The notes beneath the pieces are model-generated. The model did not search any database. It saw only the letters and a program-made list of their open reading frames with translations, and was not told the origin of the DNA. A program made the translations under genes and the position numbers. This document shows, piece by piece, positions 1 to 4,788 of a stretch of 5,990 nucleotides of DNA. Source of the DNA: Lentzea sp. Lineage in GTDB: Bacteria; Actinomycetota; Actinomycetes; Mycobacteriales; Pseudonocardiaceae. Location of the stretch: contig JASLAV010001268.1 of assembly GCA_030146905.1 (NCBI GenBank), forward strand, positions 1 through 5,990, given 5' to 3'. Each line of letters opens with the position of its first letter. Position 1 is the first letter of the stretch.

Positions 1-47
1 CACCCGATGATCTCCCGTTGCGGGGGCACGTCGGTACCTGTCTGCAT
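1..47 (-). CDS. Possible 5' end of a leftward gene (partial, unknown product)
   Basis: Read leftward from 47, an ATG opens a frame of 15 codons (MQTGTDVPPQREIIG) that runs off the left edge without a stop. A good SD sequence, GGAGG at 58-54, lies 6 bases before this ATG, which is the main reason to prefer it. An alternative ATG at 60-58 opens another open frame but has no SD. The piece is too short to assign a family. The divergent position relative to ptpA, with a palindrome between the two, would suit a regulator or simply an unrelated divergent gene; this is a guess. The call rests on the SD and start codon only. Confidence 0.4.
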   Translation of the reverse strand, partial: MQTGTDVPPQREIIG

Positions 48-154
48 GGGCGGCCTCCATGTCGTTTGTCCATACATCTTGCGACAGTGGTTGAGCGTTA
101 CCGTGCGGCGGTGGCCGCCCTCGTCCCCGACTGCCGGACAACGTGATCACACGA

Positions 155-168
155 GCGTACTTGTACGC
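155..168. promoter_or_regulatory. 14-bp palindrome, operator-like
   Basis: GCGTAC-TT-GTACGC is a perfect inverted repeat with 6-bp arms and a 2-bp centre. It lies in the 200-bp region between the putative leftward gene (start 47) and ptpA (start 248). A second small palindrome, GTGATCAC (143-150), lies just beside it. Symmetry of this size suits a site for a dimeric regulator of TetR or similar type. No cognate regulator is visible in the window, so the role is inferred. Confidence 0.35.
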
Positions 169-208
169 GGCGACGGCCATGGGCGGAACGGCGCAGGCCG
201 CGACCGTC

Positions 209-247
209 TCGACAGGAACGGCGGGCGAACGGCTTAGGCTGCGCCAC
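209..247 (+). promoter_or_regulatory. Probable promoter of ptpA, leaderless type
   Basis: TAGGCT at 235-240 fits the actinobacterial -10 consensus TAnnnT and ends 7 bases before the ATG at 248, so transcription would begin at or next to the start codon. TCGACA at 209-214 resembles a -35 box, but the 20-base spacer is longer than usual. There is no SD sequence before the ATG, which agrees with a leaderless transcript. The site would drive the operon ptpA, FN3K-like kinase and DUF1349 gene. Confidence 0.5.
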
Positions 248-700
248 ATGCACGTCTCGTTCGTCTGCACCGGCAACATCTGCCGCTCCCCCGTGGCGGC
301 ACTCGTCTTCCGCGAGTGGGTGTCCCGCGAGGGGCTGTCCTCGCACGTCGAGGTGTCCAGCGCCGGCACCGGCGGGTGGCACGTGGGCGACCCCGCCGAC
401 CCGCGGGCGTTGAAGACGTTGGCGGACAACGGCTACCCGACCGACCACGTGGCCGCGCAGGTGTCCGACCTGCACCTGGACGCCGATCTGCTGGTGGCGC
501 TCGACTCCGGCCACGCGCGGGCGCTGCGCCGGATGGCCGGCCCCGACCGCGTCCGCCTGCTCCGTTCGTTCGACCCGGACGCGGACGGCACGGACGTGCC
601 GGACCCCTACTACGGCGACGACGCCGGGTTCACCGAGGTGCTCGTGATGATCGAGGCGGCGATGCCGGGATTGATCTCGTGGGTCCGCGAGCGGCTCTGA
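248..700 (+). CDS. ptpA: Low-molecular-weight protein tyrosine phosphatase (PtpA type)
   Basis: A 150-residue cytoplasmic phosphatase of the LMW-PTP (arsenate reductase-like) fold. The P-loop CTGNICRS is at residues 7-14, with nucleophile Cys7 and phosphate-binding Arg13 (CX5R-S). The general acid loop is DPYYG at 119-123 (Asp119 and the tyrosine pair). The whole protein, including the ending PGLISWVRERL, closely resembles mycobacterial PtpA as I recall it, and the length is normal for the family. The ATG at 248 is chosen because the family begins 5-7 residues before the P-loop Cys. An in-frame GTG at 143 would add 35 residues unlike the family. The gene overlaps the next one by 22 bp, so they are probably translationally coupled. 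The substrate may be phosphotyrosine proteins. Next to a fructosamine-kinase homologue it could instead be a sugar-phosphate adduct on proteins (see findings). Confidence 0.93.
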   Translation: MHVSFVCTGNICRSPVAALVFREWVSREGLSSHVEVSSAGTGGWHVGDPADPRALKTLADNGYPTDHVAAQVSDLHLDADLLVALDSGHARALRRMAGPDRVRLLRSFDPDADGTDVPDPYYGDDAGFTEVLVMIEAAMPGLISWVRERL

Positions 701-1410
701 GGACGAAGGACCAGTCACCGGAGGCCACCGCCGCCGAGGCGGCGGGCCTGCGGTGGTTACGCGTCGAGGGCGGGCCGCCGATCCCGGCCGTGCACGAGGC
801 GGAGGGCGGCCGTCTCGTGATCGACGAGATCCCGCACGGCACTCCGGATCTTCAGGCTGCCGTGACCTTCGGGCGCCGCCTGGCGACGCTGCACCTGGCC
901 GGAGCCGAGGCGTTCGGCGCCCCACCGCCCGGCGGCCCGCGCGAGGCGACGATCGGTGCCGCTACGATGGTCAACGAACCCGCGGAGGCGTGGCCCGAGT
1001 GGTTCGCGTCACACCGCATCCAGCCCTACGCGCGGCAGGCCGGCATTGACGTCGGCGAGGTGTGCGCACGGATCGGCGAACTGGCCGGCCCGGCCGAACC
1101 TCCCGCGCGCCTGCACGGCGACCTGTGGAGCGGCAACGTGCTGTGGGGCGCCGACGGCCAGGTGTGGCTGATCGACCCGGCCGCGCACGGCGGGCACCGC
1201 GAGACCGACCTCGCGATGCTCCGGCTCTTCGGCTGCCCGTTCCTCGACCACGTCCTCGGTGCCTACCGGGAGGTCGCGCCGCTCGCCGACGGCTGGGAGC
1301 GGCGGGTCGCGCTGCACCAGCTGTTCCCGCTGCTCGTGCACGCCGTGCTGTTCGGCGGCGGCTACCGGTCGCAGGCCCTGGCCGCGGCCCGCGAGGCGCT
1401 GCGAGGATGA
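679..1410 (+). CDS. Fructosamine kinase / aminoglycoside phosphotransferase family protein, short N-lobe
   Basis: A 243-residue member of the FN3K branch of the APH-like kinase fold, which phosphorylates ketoamines (Amadori products) on sugar O-3. The C-lobe is complete: catalytic loop HGDLWSGN at 146-153 (Asp148, Asn153), metal-binding IDPAAHGG at 165-172 (Asp166), then RETDLAMLRLFG. SHRIQPYARQAG (111-122) is FN3K-like. The N-lobe is cut short: AEAAGLRWL (19-27, probable helix-C Glu20) comes only about 18 residues after the start, so the glycine-rich strands are missing. The usual ATP-anchoring Lys aligns with Arg8, or at best with Lys10. GTG 679 is chosen because GGGA lies 8 bases upstream and no ATG occurs before the ATG at 967, inside the domain. 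CTG 697 is an alternative. The gene overlaps ptpA by 22 bp. Codon 27 is TTA, the only TTA I found in the coding sequences here. The family call is firm; activity is uncertain. Confidence 0.85.
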   Translation: MGPRAALRTKDQSPEATAAEAAGLRWLRVEGGPPIPAVHEAEGGRLVIDEIPHGTPDLQAAVTFGRRLATLHLAGAEAFGAPPPGGPREATIGAATMVNEPAEAWPEWFASHRIQPYARQAGIDVGEVCARIGELAGPAEPPARLHGDLWSGNVLWGADGQVWLIDPAAHGGHRETDLAMLRLFGCPFLDHVLGAYREVAPLADGWERRVALHQLFPLLVHAVLFGGGYRSQALAAAREALRG

Positions 1411-1414
1411 GGTC

Positions 1415-1957
1415 ATGGACCTCACCGGGTGGACGTGGCTCAACGAACCGAAGCAGTGGTCGGCCGATCCGCTGACCGTGCGCGCCGACGCCGGCAGCGA
1501 CTTCTGGCGCCTCACCGGCACCGGCGTCGTCCGCGACAACGGCCACCTGTTCGGCACGAGCCTCACCGGTGACTTCACCATCACGGCGACGTTCAGCGGC
1601 GAGTACGCGGCGCAGTACGACCAGGCCGGCGTCGGGCTGTTCATCGACGACGAGAACTGGATCAAGGCCGGGATCGAGCTGTACGAGGGGAAGCGCCAGG
1701 CCAGCACGGTCGTGACGCGCGGTTTCTCGGACTGGAACCTCGCCCTCATCGGCGACTTCGAGCGGTTCACCGTCAGCGCCGAGCGCAAGGGTGACGCGGT
1801 GTGGGTGACGTACGGCGTCGACGACGAGCCGCCCACCAAGCTGCTGCGCAAGGCCTACTTCCCGCCCGGTCCTGCCGCCAAGGCCGGGATCCTGACGGCC
1901 AGCCCGGACGGCGAGGGGTTCACGACCCAGTTCCACGAGGTCCGGCTCACCCGATAG
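1415..1957 (+). CDS. DUF1349 (concanavalin A-like) domain protein
   Basis: A 180-residue protein that is DUF1349 over nearly its whole length, a beta-sandwich of the concanavalin A-like superfamily related to the yeast Ree1 'regulation of enolase 1' protein. The hallmark is YDQAGVGLFIDDENWIKAGIE (68-88), here split as YDQAGVGLFID and DENWIKAGIE. An ending typical of the family follows, AGILTASPDGEGF (157-169) then FHEVRLT. There is no signal peptide or membrane segment, so it is cytoplasmic. The ATG lies 4 bases after the kinase stop, and GAGGA at 1403-1407, 7 bases upstream, serves as SD while overlapping the end of the kinase gene; the gene is therefore the third member of the operon. The molecular function of bacterial DUF1349 proteins is poorly defined. 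A sugar-binding role beside a ketoamine kinase is possible but inferred. Confidence 0.88.
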   Translation: MDLTGWTWLNEPKQWSADPLTVRADAGSDFWRLTGTGVVRDNGHLFGTSLTGDFTITATFSGEYAAQYDQAGVGLFIDDENWIKAGIELYEGKRQASTVVTRGFSDWNLALIGDFERFTVSAERKGDAVWVTYGVDDEPPTKLLRKAYFPPGPAAKAGILTASPDGEGFTTQFHEVRLTR

Positions 1958-1962
1958 CGGCG

Positions 1963-1991
1963 TTGCGTTTGCTTCGATTACTGCGGATACT
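1963..1991 (+). promoter_or_regulatory. Candidate promoter of the toxin-antitoxin module
   Basis: TTGCGT (1963-1968), a 17-base spacer and GATACT (1986-1991) form a moderate match to a sigma-70-type promoter. The short intergenic stretch 1958-2016 is visibly more A/T-rich than its surroundings. Transcription would begin near 1998, just before a strong SD. The promoter lies within the direct repeat described separately, so a protein bound there would block it. Confidence 0.4.
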
Positions 1992-1998
1992 TCGATTA
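1972..1998 (+). repeat. Paired direct repeat CTTCGATTA, possible antitoxin operator
   Basis: The 9-bp sequence CTTCGATTA occurs at 1972-1980 and again at 1990-1998, an exact 18-bp period. The first copy lies in the spacer of the candidate promoter and the second overlaps the end of its -10 box and the expected start of transcription. A related CGATAGCGG (1952-1960) and CGATTAGCGG (1993-2002) add to the repetitive look. Excisionase-like HTH proteins often bind direct repeats, and toxin-antitoxin modules usually autoregulate. An operator for the downstream antitoxin is therefore a reasonable inference. Confidence 0.45.
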
Positions 1999-2002
1999 GC
2001 GG

Positions 2003-2011
2003 AAGGAGGGG
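2003..2011 (+). promoter_or_regulatory. Strong Shine-Dalgarno of the antitoxin gene
   Basis: AAGGAGGGG, with AGGAGG at 2004-2009, sits 7 bases before the ATG at 2017. It is the strongest ribosome binding site in the window and fixes the antitoxin start. High antitoxin synthesis relative to a weakly initiated toxin is normal for such modules. Confidence 0.75.
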
Positions 2012-2016
2012 AAGCG

Positions 2017-2475
2017 ATGAGCTCCGCAGCACTACGAGCTGTTCAACCCGACGATGACGACGTTGTCACCGCCCATGCAGCAGTCACGAGGGTCAAGGCG
2101 TATCTGCACGATCATCTGGACGATGAGAGCGATGTCCGCGTCAGGGTCGAGGAGAACGACGACGTGCTGGTCCTGCCACGCGCCGCGGTCGAACTCTTCG
2201 CCCAGATCCTCGCCTACATGGCCGCTGGTCACGGAGTGTCGGTCGTCCCTGCCGATGCCGAACTGACCACCCAGCAGGCCGCGGACATGTTGAACGTGTC
2301 ACGTCCGTACCTGATCGGTCTGCTCGAGGCCGGCGAAGTCGAGTACCGCAAGGTGGGCACGCACCGCCGCATCAAGGCCGCGTCGCTGATGGAGTACATG
2401 CGCGCCGACGACCTGCGTCGCCGGCGGGCCGCTGACGAGTTGTCGGCGCTCGCACAAGAGATGGGCATGGCCTGA
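2017..2475 (+). CDS. Excisionase-like HTH antitoxin (VapB50-like)
   Basis: A 152-residue protein with a MerR/excisionase-type helix-turn-helix (HTH_17) at about residues 83-128. It opens with LTTQQAADMLNVSRPYLIGL, then GEVEYRKVGTHRRIK, where the wing basic residues lie. Residues 1-80 hold an acidic segment and a region VRVRVEENDDVLVLPRAA that may fold on its own. The C-terminal helix DDLRRRRAADELSALAQEMG (131-150) would fit a toxin-binding tail. The stop TGA is immediately followed by the GTG of a PIN-domain gene, the usual antitoxin-toxin order. From memory it resembles M. tuberculosis VapB50 (Rv3750c), paired with VapC50. It probably represses its own promoter. By hand count, 17 of the first 40 codons end in A or T, against 1 of 40 in ptpA, which suggests horizontal acquisition. 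Confidence 0.82.
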   Translation: MSSAALRAVQPDDDDVVTAHAAVTRVKAYLHDHLDDESDVRVRVEENDDVLVLPRAAVELFAQILAYMAAGHGVSVVPADAELTTQQAADMLNVSRPYLIGLLEAGEVEYRKVGTHRRIKAASLMEYMRADDLRRRRAADELSALAQEMGMA

Positions 2476-3030
2476 GTGAGTTTCGTCGTCCTCTACGACG
2501 CCAACGTCCTCTACCCGAGCGTTCTGCGAGACCTGTTGATCCGGATCGCGGCAGCAGGTCTCGTGCAGGCGAAGTGGACCGAACAGATCCTCGACGAGGT
2601 GTTCCGCAGCATCCGGAAGAACAGGCCGGACCTCTCGGAGGATCAGCTCGCGCGCACGCGGTCGCTGATGCTGACCTCGGTCAGGGACTGCCTCGTGACC
2701 GGCTACGAGCCGCTGATCCCCGCGCTCGATCTGCCGGATCCGGACGATCGTCACGTGCTCGCGGCCGCCATCAGGGCTCGTGCCCAGGTGATCGTGACCA
2801 ACAACCTCAAGGACTTCCCGGCGGAAGCCCTGCGTCGGTGGGACGTCGATCCCGAAGACGCGGACGAGTTCATCTGCGATCAGATCGGGCTTGACGCCAA
2901 GGTCGTGTGGAGTTGCGTCCACCAGATCGCGAACTCCTGGCGCAAGCCGCCGGGAACGATCGGGGACGTCCTCGCCTCTCTCGAACGCTGCGGGCTGGTC
3001 CAGTCAGTGGCCGAACTCCGCGCGCGCTGA
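2476..3030 (+). CDS. PIN-domain toxin, probable ribonuclease (VapC50-like)
   Basis: A 184-residue protein with an N-terminal PIN domain (about 3-120). Acidic metal-site candidates are Asp8 in VVLYDANVLYP, Glu41 in LDEVFRSIRK, Asp91 in LPDPDDRHVLAAA, and the ending VTNNLKDFP with Asn110 and Asp113. PIN toxins of the VapC kind are Mg2+-dependent RNases that cut tRNA or rRNA. About 60 residues after the PIN core (PEDADEFICDQ to the end) are longer than a minimal VapC of about 130 residues and match the VapC50-like layout, perhaps helping antitoxin binding. The start GTG directly follows the antitoxin TGA, with only a weak purine stretch (AGAGATGGG) upstream, so translation is probably coupled to the antitoxin. 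All expected acidic residues are present, so the toxin looks intact. Confidence 0.85.
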   Translation: MSFVVLYDANVLYPSVLRDLLIRIAAAGLVQAKWTEQILDEVFRSIRKNRPDLSEDQLARTRSLMLTSVRDCLVTGYEPLIPALDLPDPDDRHVLAAAIRARAQVIVTNNLKDFPAEALRRWDVDPEDADEFICDQIGLDAKVVWSCVHQIANSWRKPPGTIGDVLASLERCGLVQSVAELRAR

Positions 3031-3039
3031 AGGGTCATC

Positions 3040-3045
3040 TACCGT
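3040..3045 (+). promoter_or_regulatory. Candidate -10 box of the SURF1 gene, leaderless type
   Basis: TACCGT lies in the 21-bp gap between the toxin stop and the SURF1 start and ends 6 bases before GTG 3052. There is no proper SD before that GTG and no recognisable -35. The spacing suits a leaderless transcript, giving the SURF1 gene expression independent of the toxin-antitoxin module. Confidence 0.4.
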
Positions 3046-3051
3046 GAAGAC

Positions 3052-3876
3052 GTGCGGTTCAAGTTCCTCCTCAAGCCGGGCTGGCTGGCGCTGACCCTGG
3101 CCGTCTGGGTGTTCGCGGGTACCTGCGTCTACCTGCTGTCGCCGTGGCAGTTCGGCCGCAACGACGAGCGCCAGGCGCAGAACTCCGCCATCACCAAGTC
3201 GTTGAAGAGCGACCCCGTCCCGTTCGGCGCGAAGCACGACGAGTGGCAGAAGGTCGAGCTCAAGGGCCGTTACCTCCCCGAACTGGAGGCGCTCGCCCGG
3301 CTCCGCACGGTCCAGGGCGAGGCCGCGTTCGAGGTCATCACGCCGTTCGAGACCACCTCGGGCCAGAAGGTCCTCGTCGACCGCGGGTACGTCCGGCCGG
3401 TCAACGGCATCAAGCCGCCGGACTTCGCAGCACCTCCCGCGCAGGAGGTCACGCTCATCGGGCTGGCCAGGCCGAACGAGTCCAACGACGCGCCCGCGTT
3501 CGTGCAGGACGGGCGGCGGCAGGTCTACTCGATCAACAACAACGCGGTGGGCCCCGGCATCGAGCCCGGCTACTTCCAGCTCGTCGAGGACCAGCCGGGG
3601 GCGCTCGACACGCTGCCGTTGCCGCGGATCGAGTCCGGGCCGTTCTTCTCCTACGCGCTGCAGTGGATCGCGTTCGGTGTCATGGCGGTCGGCGGGTGGC
3701 TGTACTTCACCATCCGCGAGGCGCGGCCCGGTGGCGTGCTCTACGAGGGGACGCGCAAGAACAGGAAGAAGTCGATCGCCGAGCTACTTGCGGAAGAGGG
3801 CGACGAAGGCGCTGACGGCTCCCGCTCCGAAGCCGACGACGCGGGACAGCTCCACGGCACGCGTCACGTGACCTGA
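3052..3876 (+). CDS. SURF1 family cytochrome c oxidase assembly protein
   Basis: A 274-residue membrane protein of the SURF1/Shy1 family, which helps assemble haem-copper cytochrome oxidase, probably by handling haem a. Two transmembrane helices flank an extracytoplasmic domain: about 10-29 (WLALTLAVWVFAGTCVYLL) and about 203-221. Family signatures are SPWQFGR (30-36), the KGRYLPE strand (71-77), VLVDRGYV (107-114) and FFSYALQWIAFG (198-209) leading into the second helix. The cytoplasmic tail (222-274) is highly charged and acidic. GTG 3052 is chosen because family members start with a short basic stretch before the first helix; a GTG at 3044 is out of frame. The gene follows the toxin by 21 bp and overlaps the convergent cobD by 93 bp. 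Its order with ptpA and cobD matches the mycobacterial arrangement. Confidence 0.92.
   Translation: MRFKFLLKPGWLALTLAVWVFAGTCVYLLSPWQFGRNDERQAQNSAITKSLKSDPVPFGAKHDEWQKVELKGRYLPELEALARLRTVQGEAAFEVITPFETTSGQKVLVDRGYVRPVNGIKPPDFAAPPAQEVTLIGLARPNESNDAPAFVQDGRRQVYSINNNAVGPGIEPGYFQLVEDQPGALDTLPLPRIESGPFFSYALQWIAFGVMAVGGWLYFTIREARPGGVLYEGTRKNRKKSIAELLAEEGDEGADGSRSEADDAGQLHGTRHVT
3784..3876. other. Convergent 93-bp coding overlap of the SURF1 gene and cobD
   Basis: The 3' ends of two converging genes share 93 bp, and codons on both strands are in exact register. The cobD stop TAG (3786-3784) is read on the plus strand as the rare leucine codon CTA (SURF1 Leu245). The SURF1 stop TGA (3874-3876) is read on the minus strand as the rare serine codon TCA (CobD Ser281). 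No room remains for an intrinsic terminator, and no hairpin with a T-run is seen, so the two transcripts must overlap at their 3' ends. Confidence 0.85.
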
Positions 3877-4716
3877 GTCCGGGTTGCGGCCGTGGCCCAT
3901 CACCGGGCGTTCCTCGACGCCGTGCGAGTAGACGGTGCGGCCGCCCAGGCGGATCTCCAGGGCTCCGGCGAACGCCGCCTCGACCTGGCCCGCGTTGGGC
4001 GACGGGTGTGCCGAGGCATCCCGGCGCCACGTCTCCAGCGCCTGCGAGGCCGAGCCGCCCACGACCGGGGCGCCGCCGACGGTCAGCAGGGCCGCCAGCC
4101 GCGACGGCACGAGGTTCAGCAGGTCGTCCAGCCGGGCGGAGGCCCAGCCGAACCGCAGGTAGCGCGGGGACCTGTGCCCGACCATCGCGTCCAGCGTGTT
4201 CGCCGCGCGGTAGCCGAGGAGTCCCGGCACACCGGCGACCGCACCCCAGAACAGCGGCGCCACGACGGCGTCGGAGGTGTTCTCGGCCACGGACTCCACG
4301 GTCGCGCGGGCCAGGCCCAGCGTGTCCAGCCGGGACGCGTCACGGCCGCACAGCGAGGGCAGGCGCGTGCGAGCGGCGTCGAGGTCGCCGTCGGCCAGCT
4401 CGCGGCCCATCGAGGTGCCCTCGGTCGCCAGGGAGTTGCCGCCCAGCACCGTCCAGGTCGCCACGGCGGTGGTCAGCGTCTGCGCGAGCCAGTGCCGGTG
4501 GGAGAACCTCTCCACGGCGACGCCCGCGGCCACGGTCCCGCCCACCAGGACGGCCGTGTAGGCGGCGCCGGCCGCCTGGGAGTCGGCGTACAGCCGCTTC
4601 TCCAGGGCCGCCGCGGACTTCCCGAATGCCGCTACCGGGTGAAAACGGCGTGGATCGCCGAACACCGCGTCCGCGGCCACGCCCAGCAGCAAACCCAACG
4701 CGCGCCCCGCACCCAC
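3784..4716 (-). CDS. cobD: Adenosylcobinamide-phosphate synthase CobD/CbiB
   Basis: A 310-residue integral membrane protein that attaches the aminopropanol (phosphate) arm to adenosylcobyric acid in the late steps of cobalamin biosynthesis. Conserved blocks are visible in order: GDPRRFHPV (20-28), LCGRDASRLD (122-131), ESVAENTSDAVVAPLFW (141-157), YRAANTLDAMVGH (169-181), FGWASARLDDLLNLVPSRL (189-207) and HPSPNAGQVEAAFAGALE (237-254). Several hydrophobic segments are present, the last near the C-terminus (VVGFGAGAVSAFVALF). GTG 4716 is chosen because GGGGAGGA (4728-4721) lies 4 bases upstream and GDP falls at the usual distance from the N-terminus. An ATG at 4721-4719 is out of frame. Length is normal. 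No other cobalamin gene is in the window. The last 30 codons overlap the SURF1 gene. The symbol follows actinobacterial usage; enteric CobD is a different enzyme. Confidence 0.95.
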   Translation of the reverse strand: MGAGRALGLLLGVAADAVFGDPRRFHPVAAFGKSAAALEKRLYADSQAAGAAYTAVLVGGTVAAGVAVERFSHRHWLAQTLTTAVATWTVLGGNSLATEGTSMGRELADGDLDAARTRLPSLCGRDASRLDTLGLARATVESVAENTSDAVVAPLFWGAVAGVPGLLGYRAANTLDAMVGHRSPRYLRFGWASARLDDLLNLVPSRLAALLTVGGAPVVGGSASQALETWRRDASAHPSPNAGQVEAAFAGALEIRLGGRTVYSHGVEERPVMGHGRNPDSGHVTRAVELSRVVGFGAGAVSAFVALFRK

Positions 4717-4720
4717 GGCA

Positions 4721-4728
4721 TCCTCCCC
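4721..4728 (-). promoter_or_regulatory. Shine-Dalgarno of cobD
   Basis: On the minus strand GGGGAGGA precedes GTG 4716 by 4 bases. It decides between this GTG and an out-of-frame ATG that the SD itself runs into (4721-4719). Confidence 0.65.
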
Positions 4729-4742
4729 GGCTCGTCGAAGGC

Positions 4743-4748
4743 ACGGTA
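4743..4748 (-). promoter_or_regulatory. Candidate -10 box of cobD
   Basis: Minus-strand TACCGT fits TAnnnT and would place the transcript start about 20 bases upstream of GTG 4716, leaving room for the SD. No -35 match is recognisable. The 72-bp region 4717-4788 must carry both this promoter and that of the divergent DUF2397 gene. Confidence 0.3.
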
Positions 4749-4774
4749 GCGCCGCGTCACACCGGGGCGCGCAT

Positions 4775-4780
4775 TAGGGT
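4775..4780 (+). promoter_or_regulatory. Candidate -10 box of the DUF2397 gene, leaderless type
   Basis: TAGGGT ends 8 bases before GTG 4789, and no SD lies between them, so a leaderless transcript is expected. No good -35 is visible. The geometry is nearly the same as that of TAGGCT upstream of ptpA. Confidence 0.45.
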
Positions 4781-4788
4781 GGCCGGTC

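Noticed and set aside
60..86. Inverted repeat TGTCG with CGACA 17 bases apart, around a more A/T-rich stretch
   Set aside because: The arms are only 5 bp and the spacer is long, so chance is likely; no consistent promoter could be placed with it.
143..247. Longer ptpA start at GTG 143
   Set aside because: The extra 35 residues do not resemble the family, the P-loop Cys normally lies within 10 residues of the start, and a TAGGCT promoter box lies inside the extension.
971..2032. A 353-codon minus-strand open frame opposite the kinase and DUF1349 genes
   Set aside because: It is low-complexity and rich in Arg, with no domain; the plus strand has two well-supported genes there.
1958..3051. Attachment-site or transposon boundaries around the toxin-antitoxin module
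   Set aside because: I looked for matching direct or inverted repeats at both borders and for transposase or integrase fragments and found none; CTTCGATTA is present only on the left side.
3877..3990. Transcription terminator after the SURF1 gene
   Set aside because: This stretch is cobD coding sequence and shows no stem followed by a T-run.
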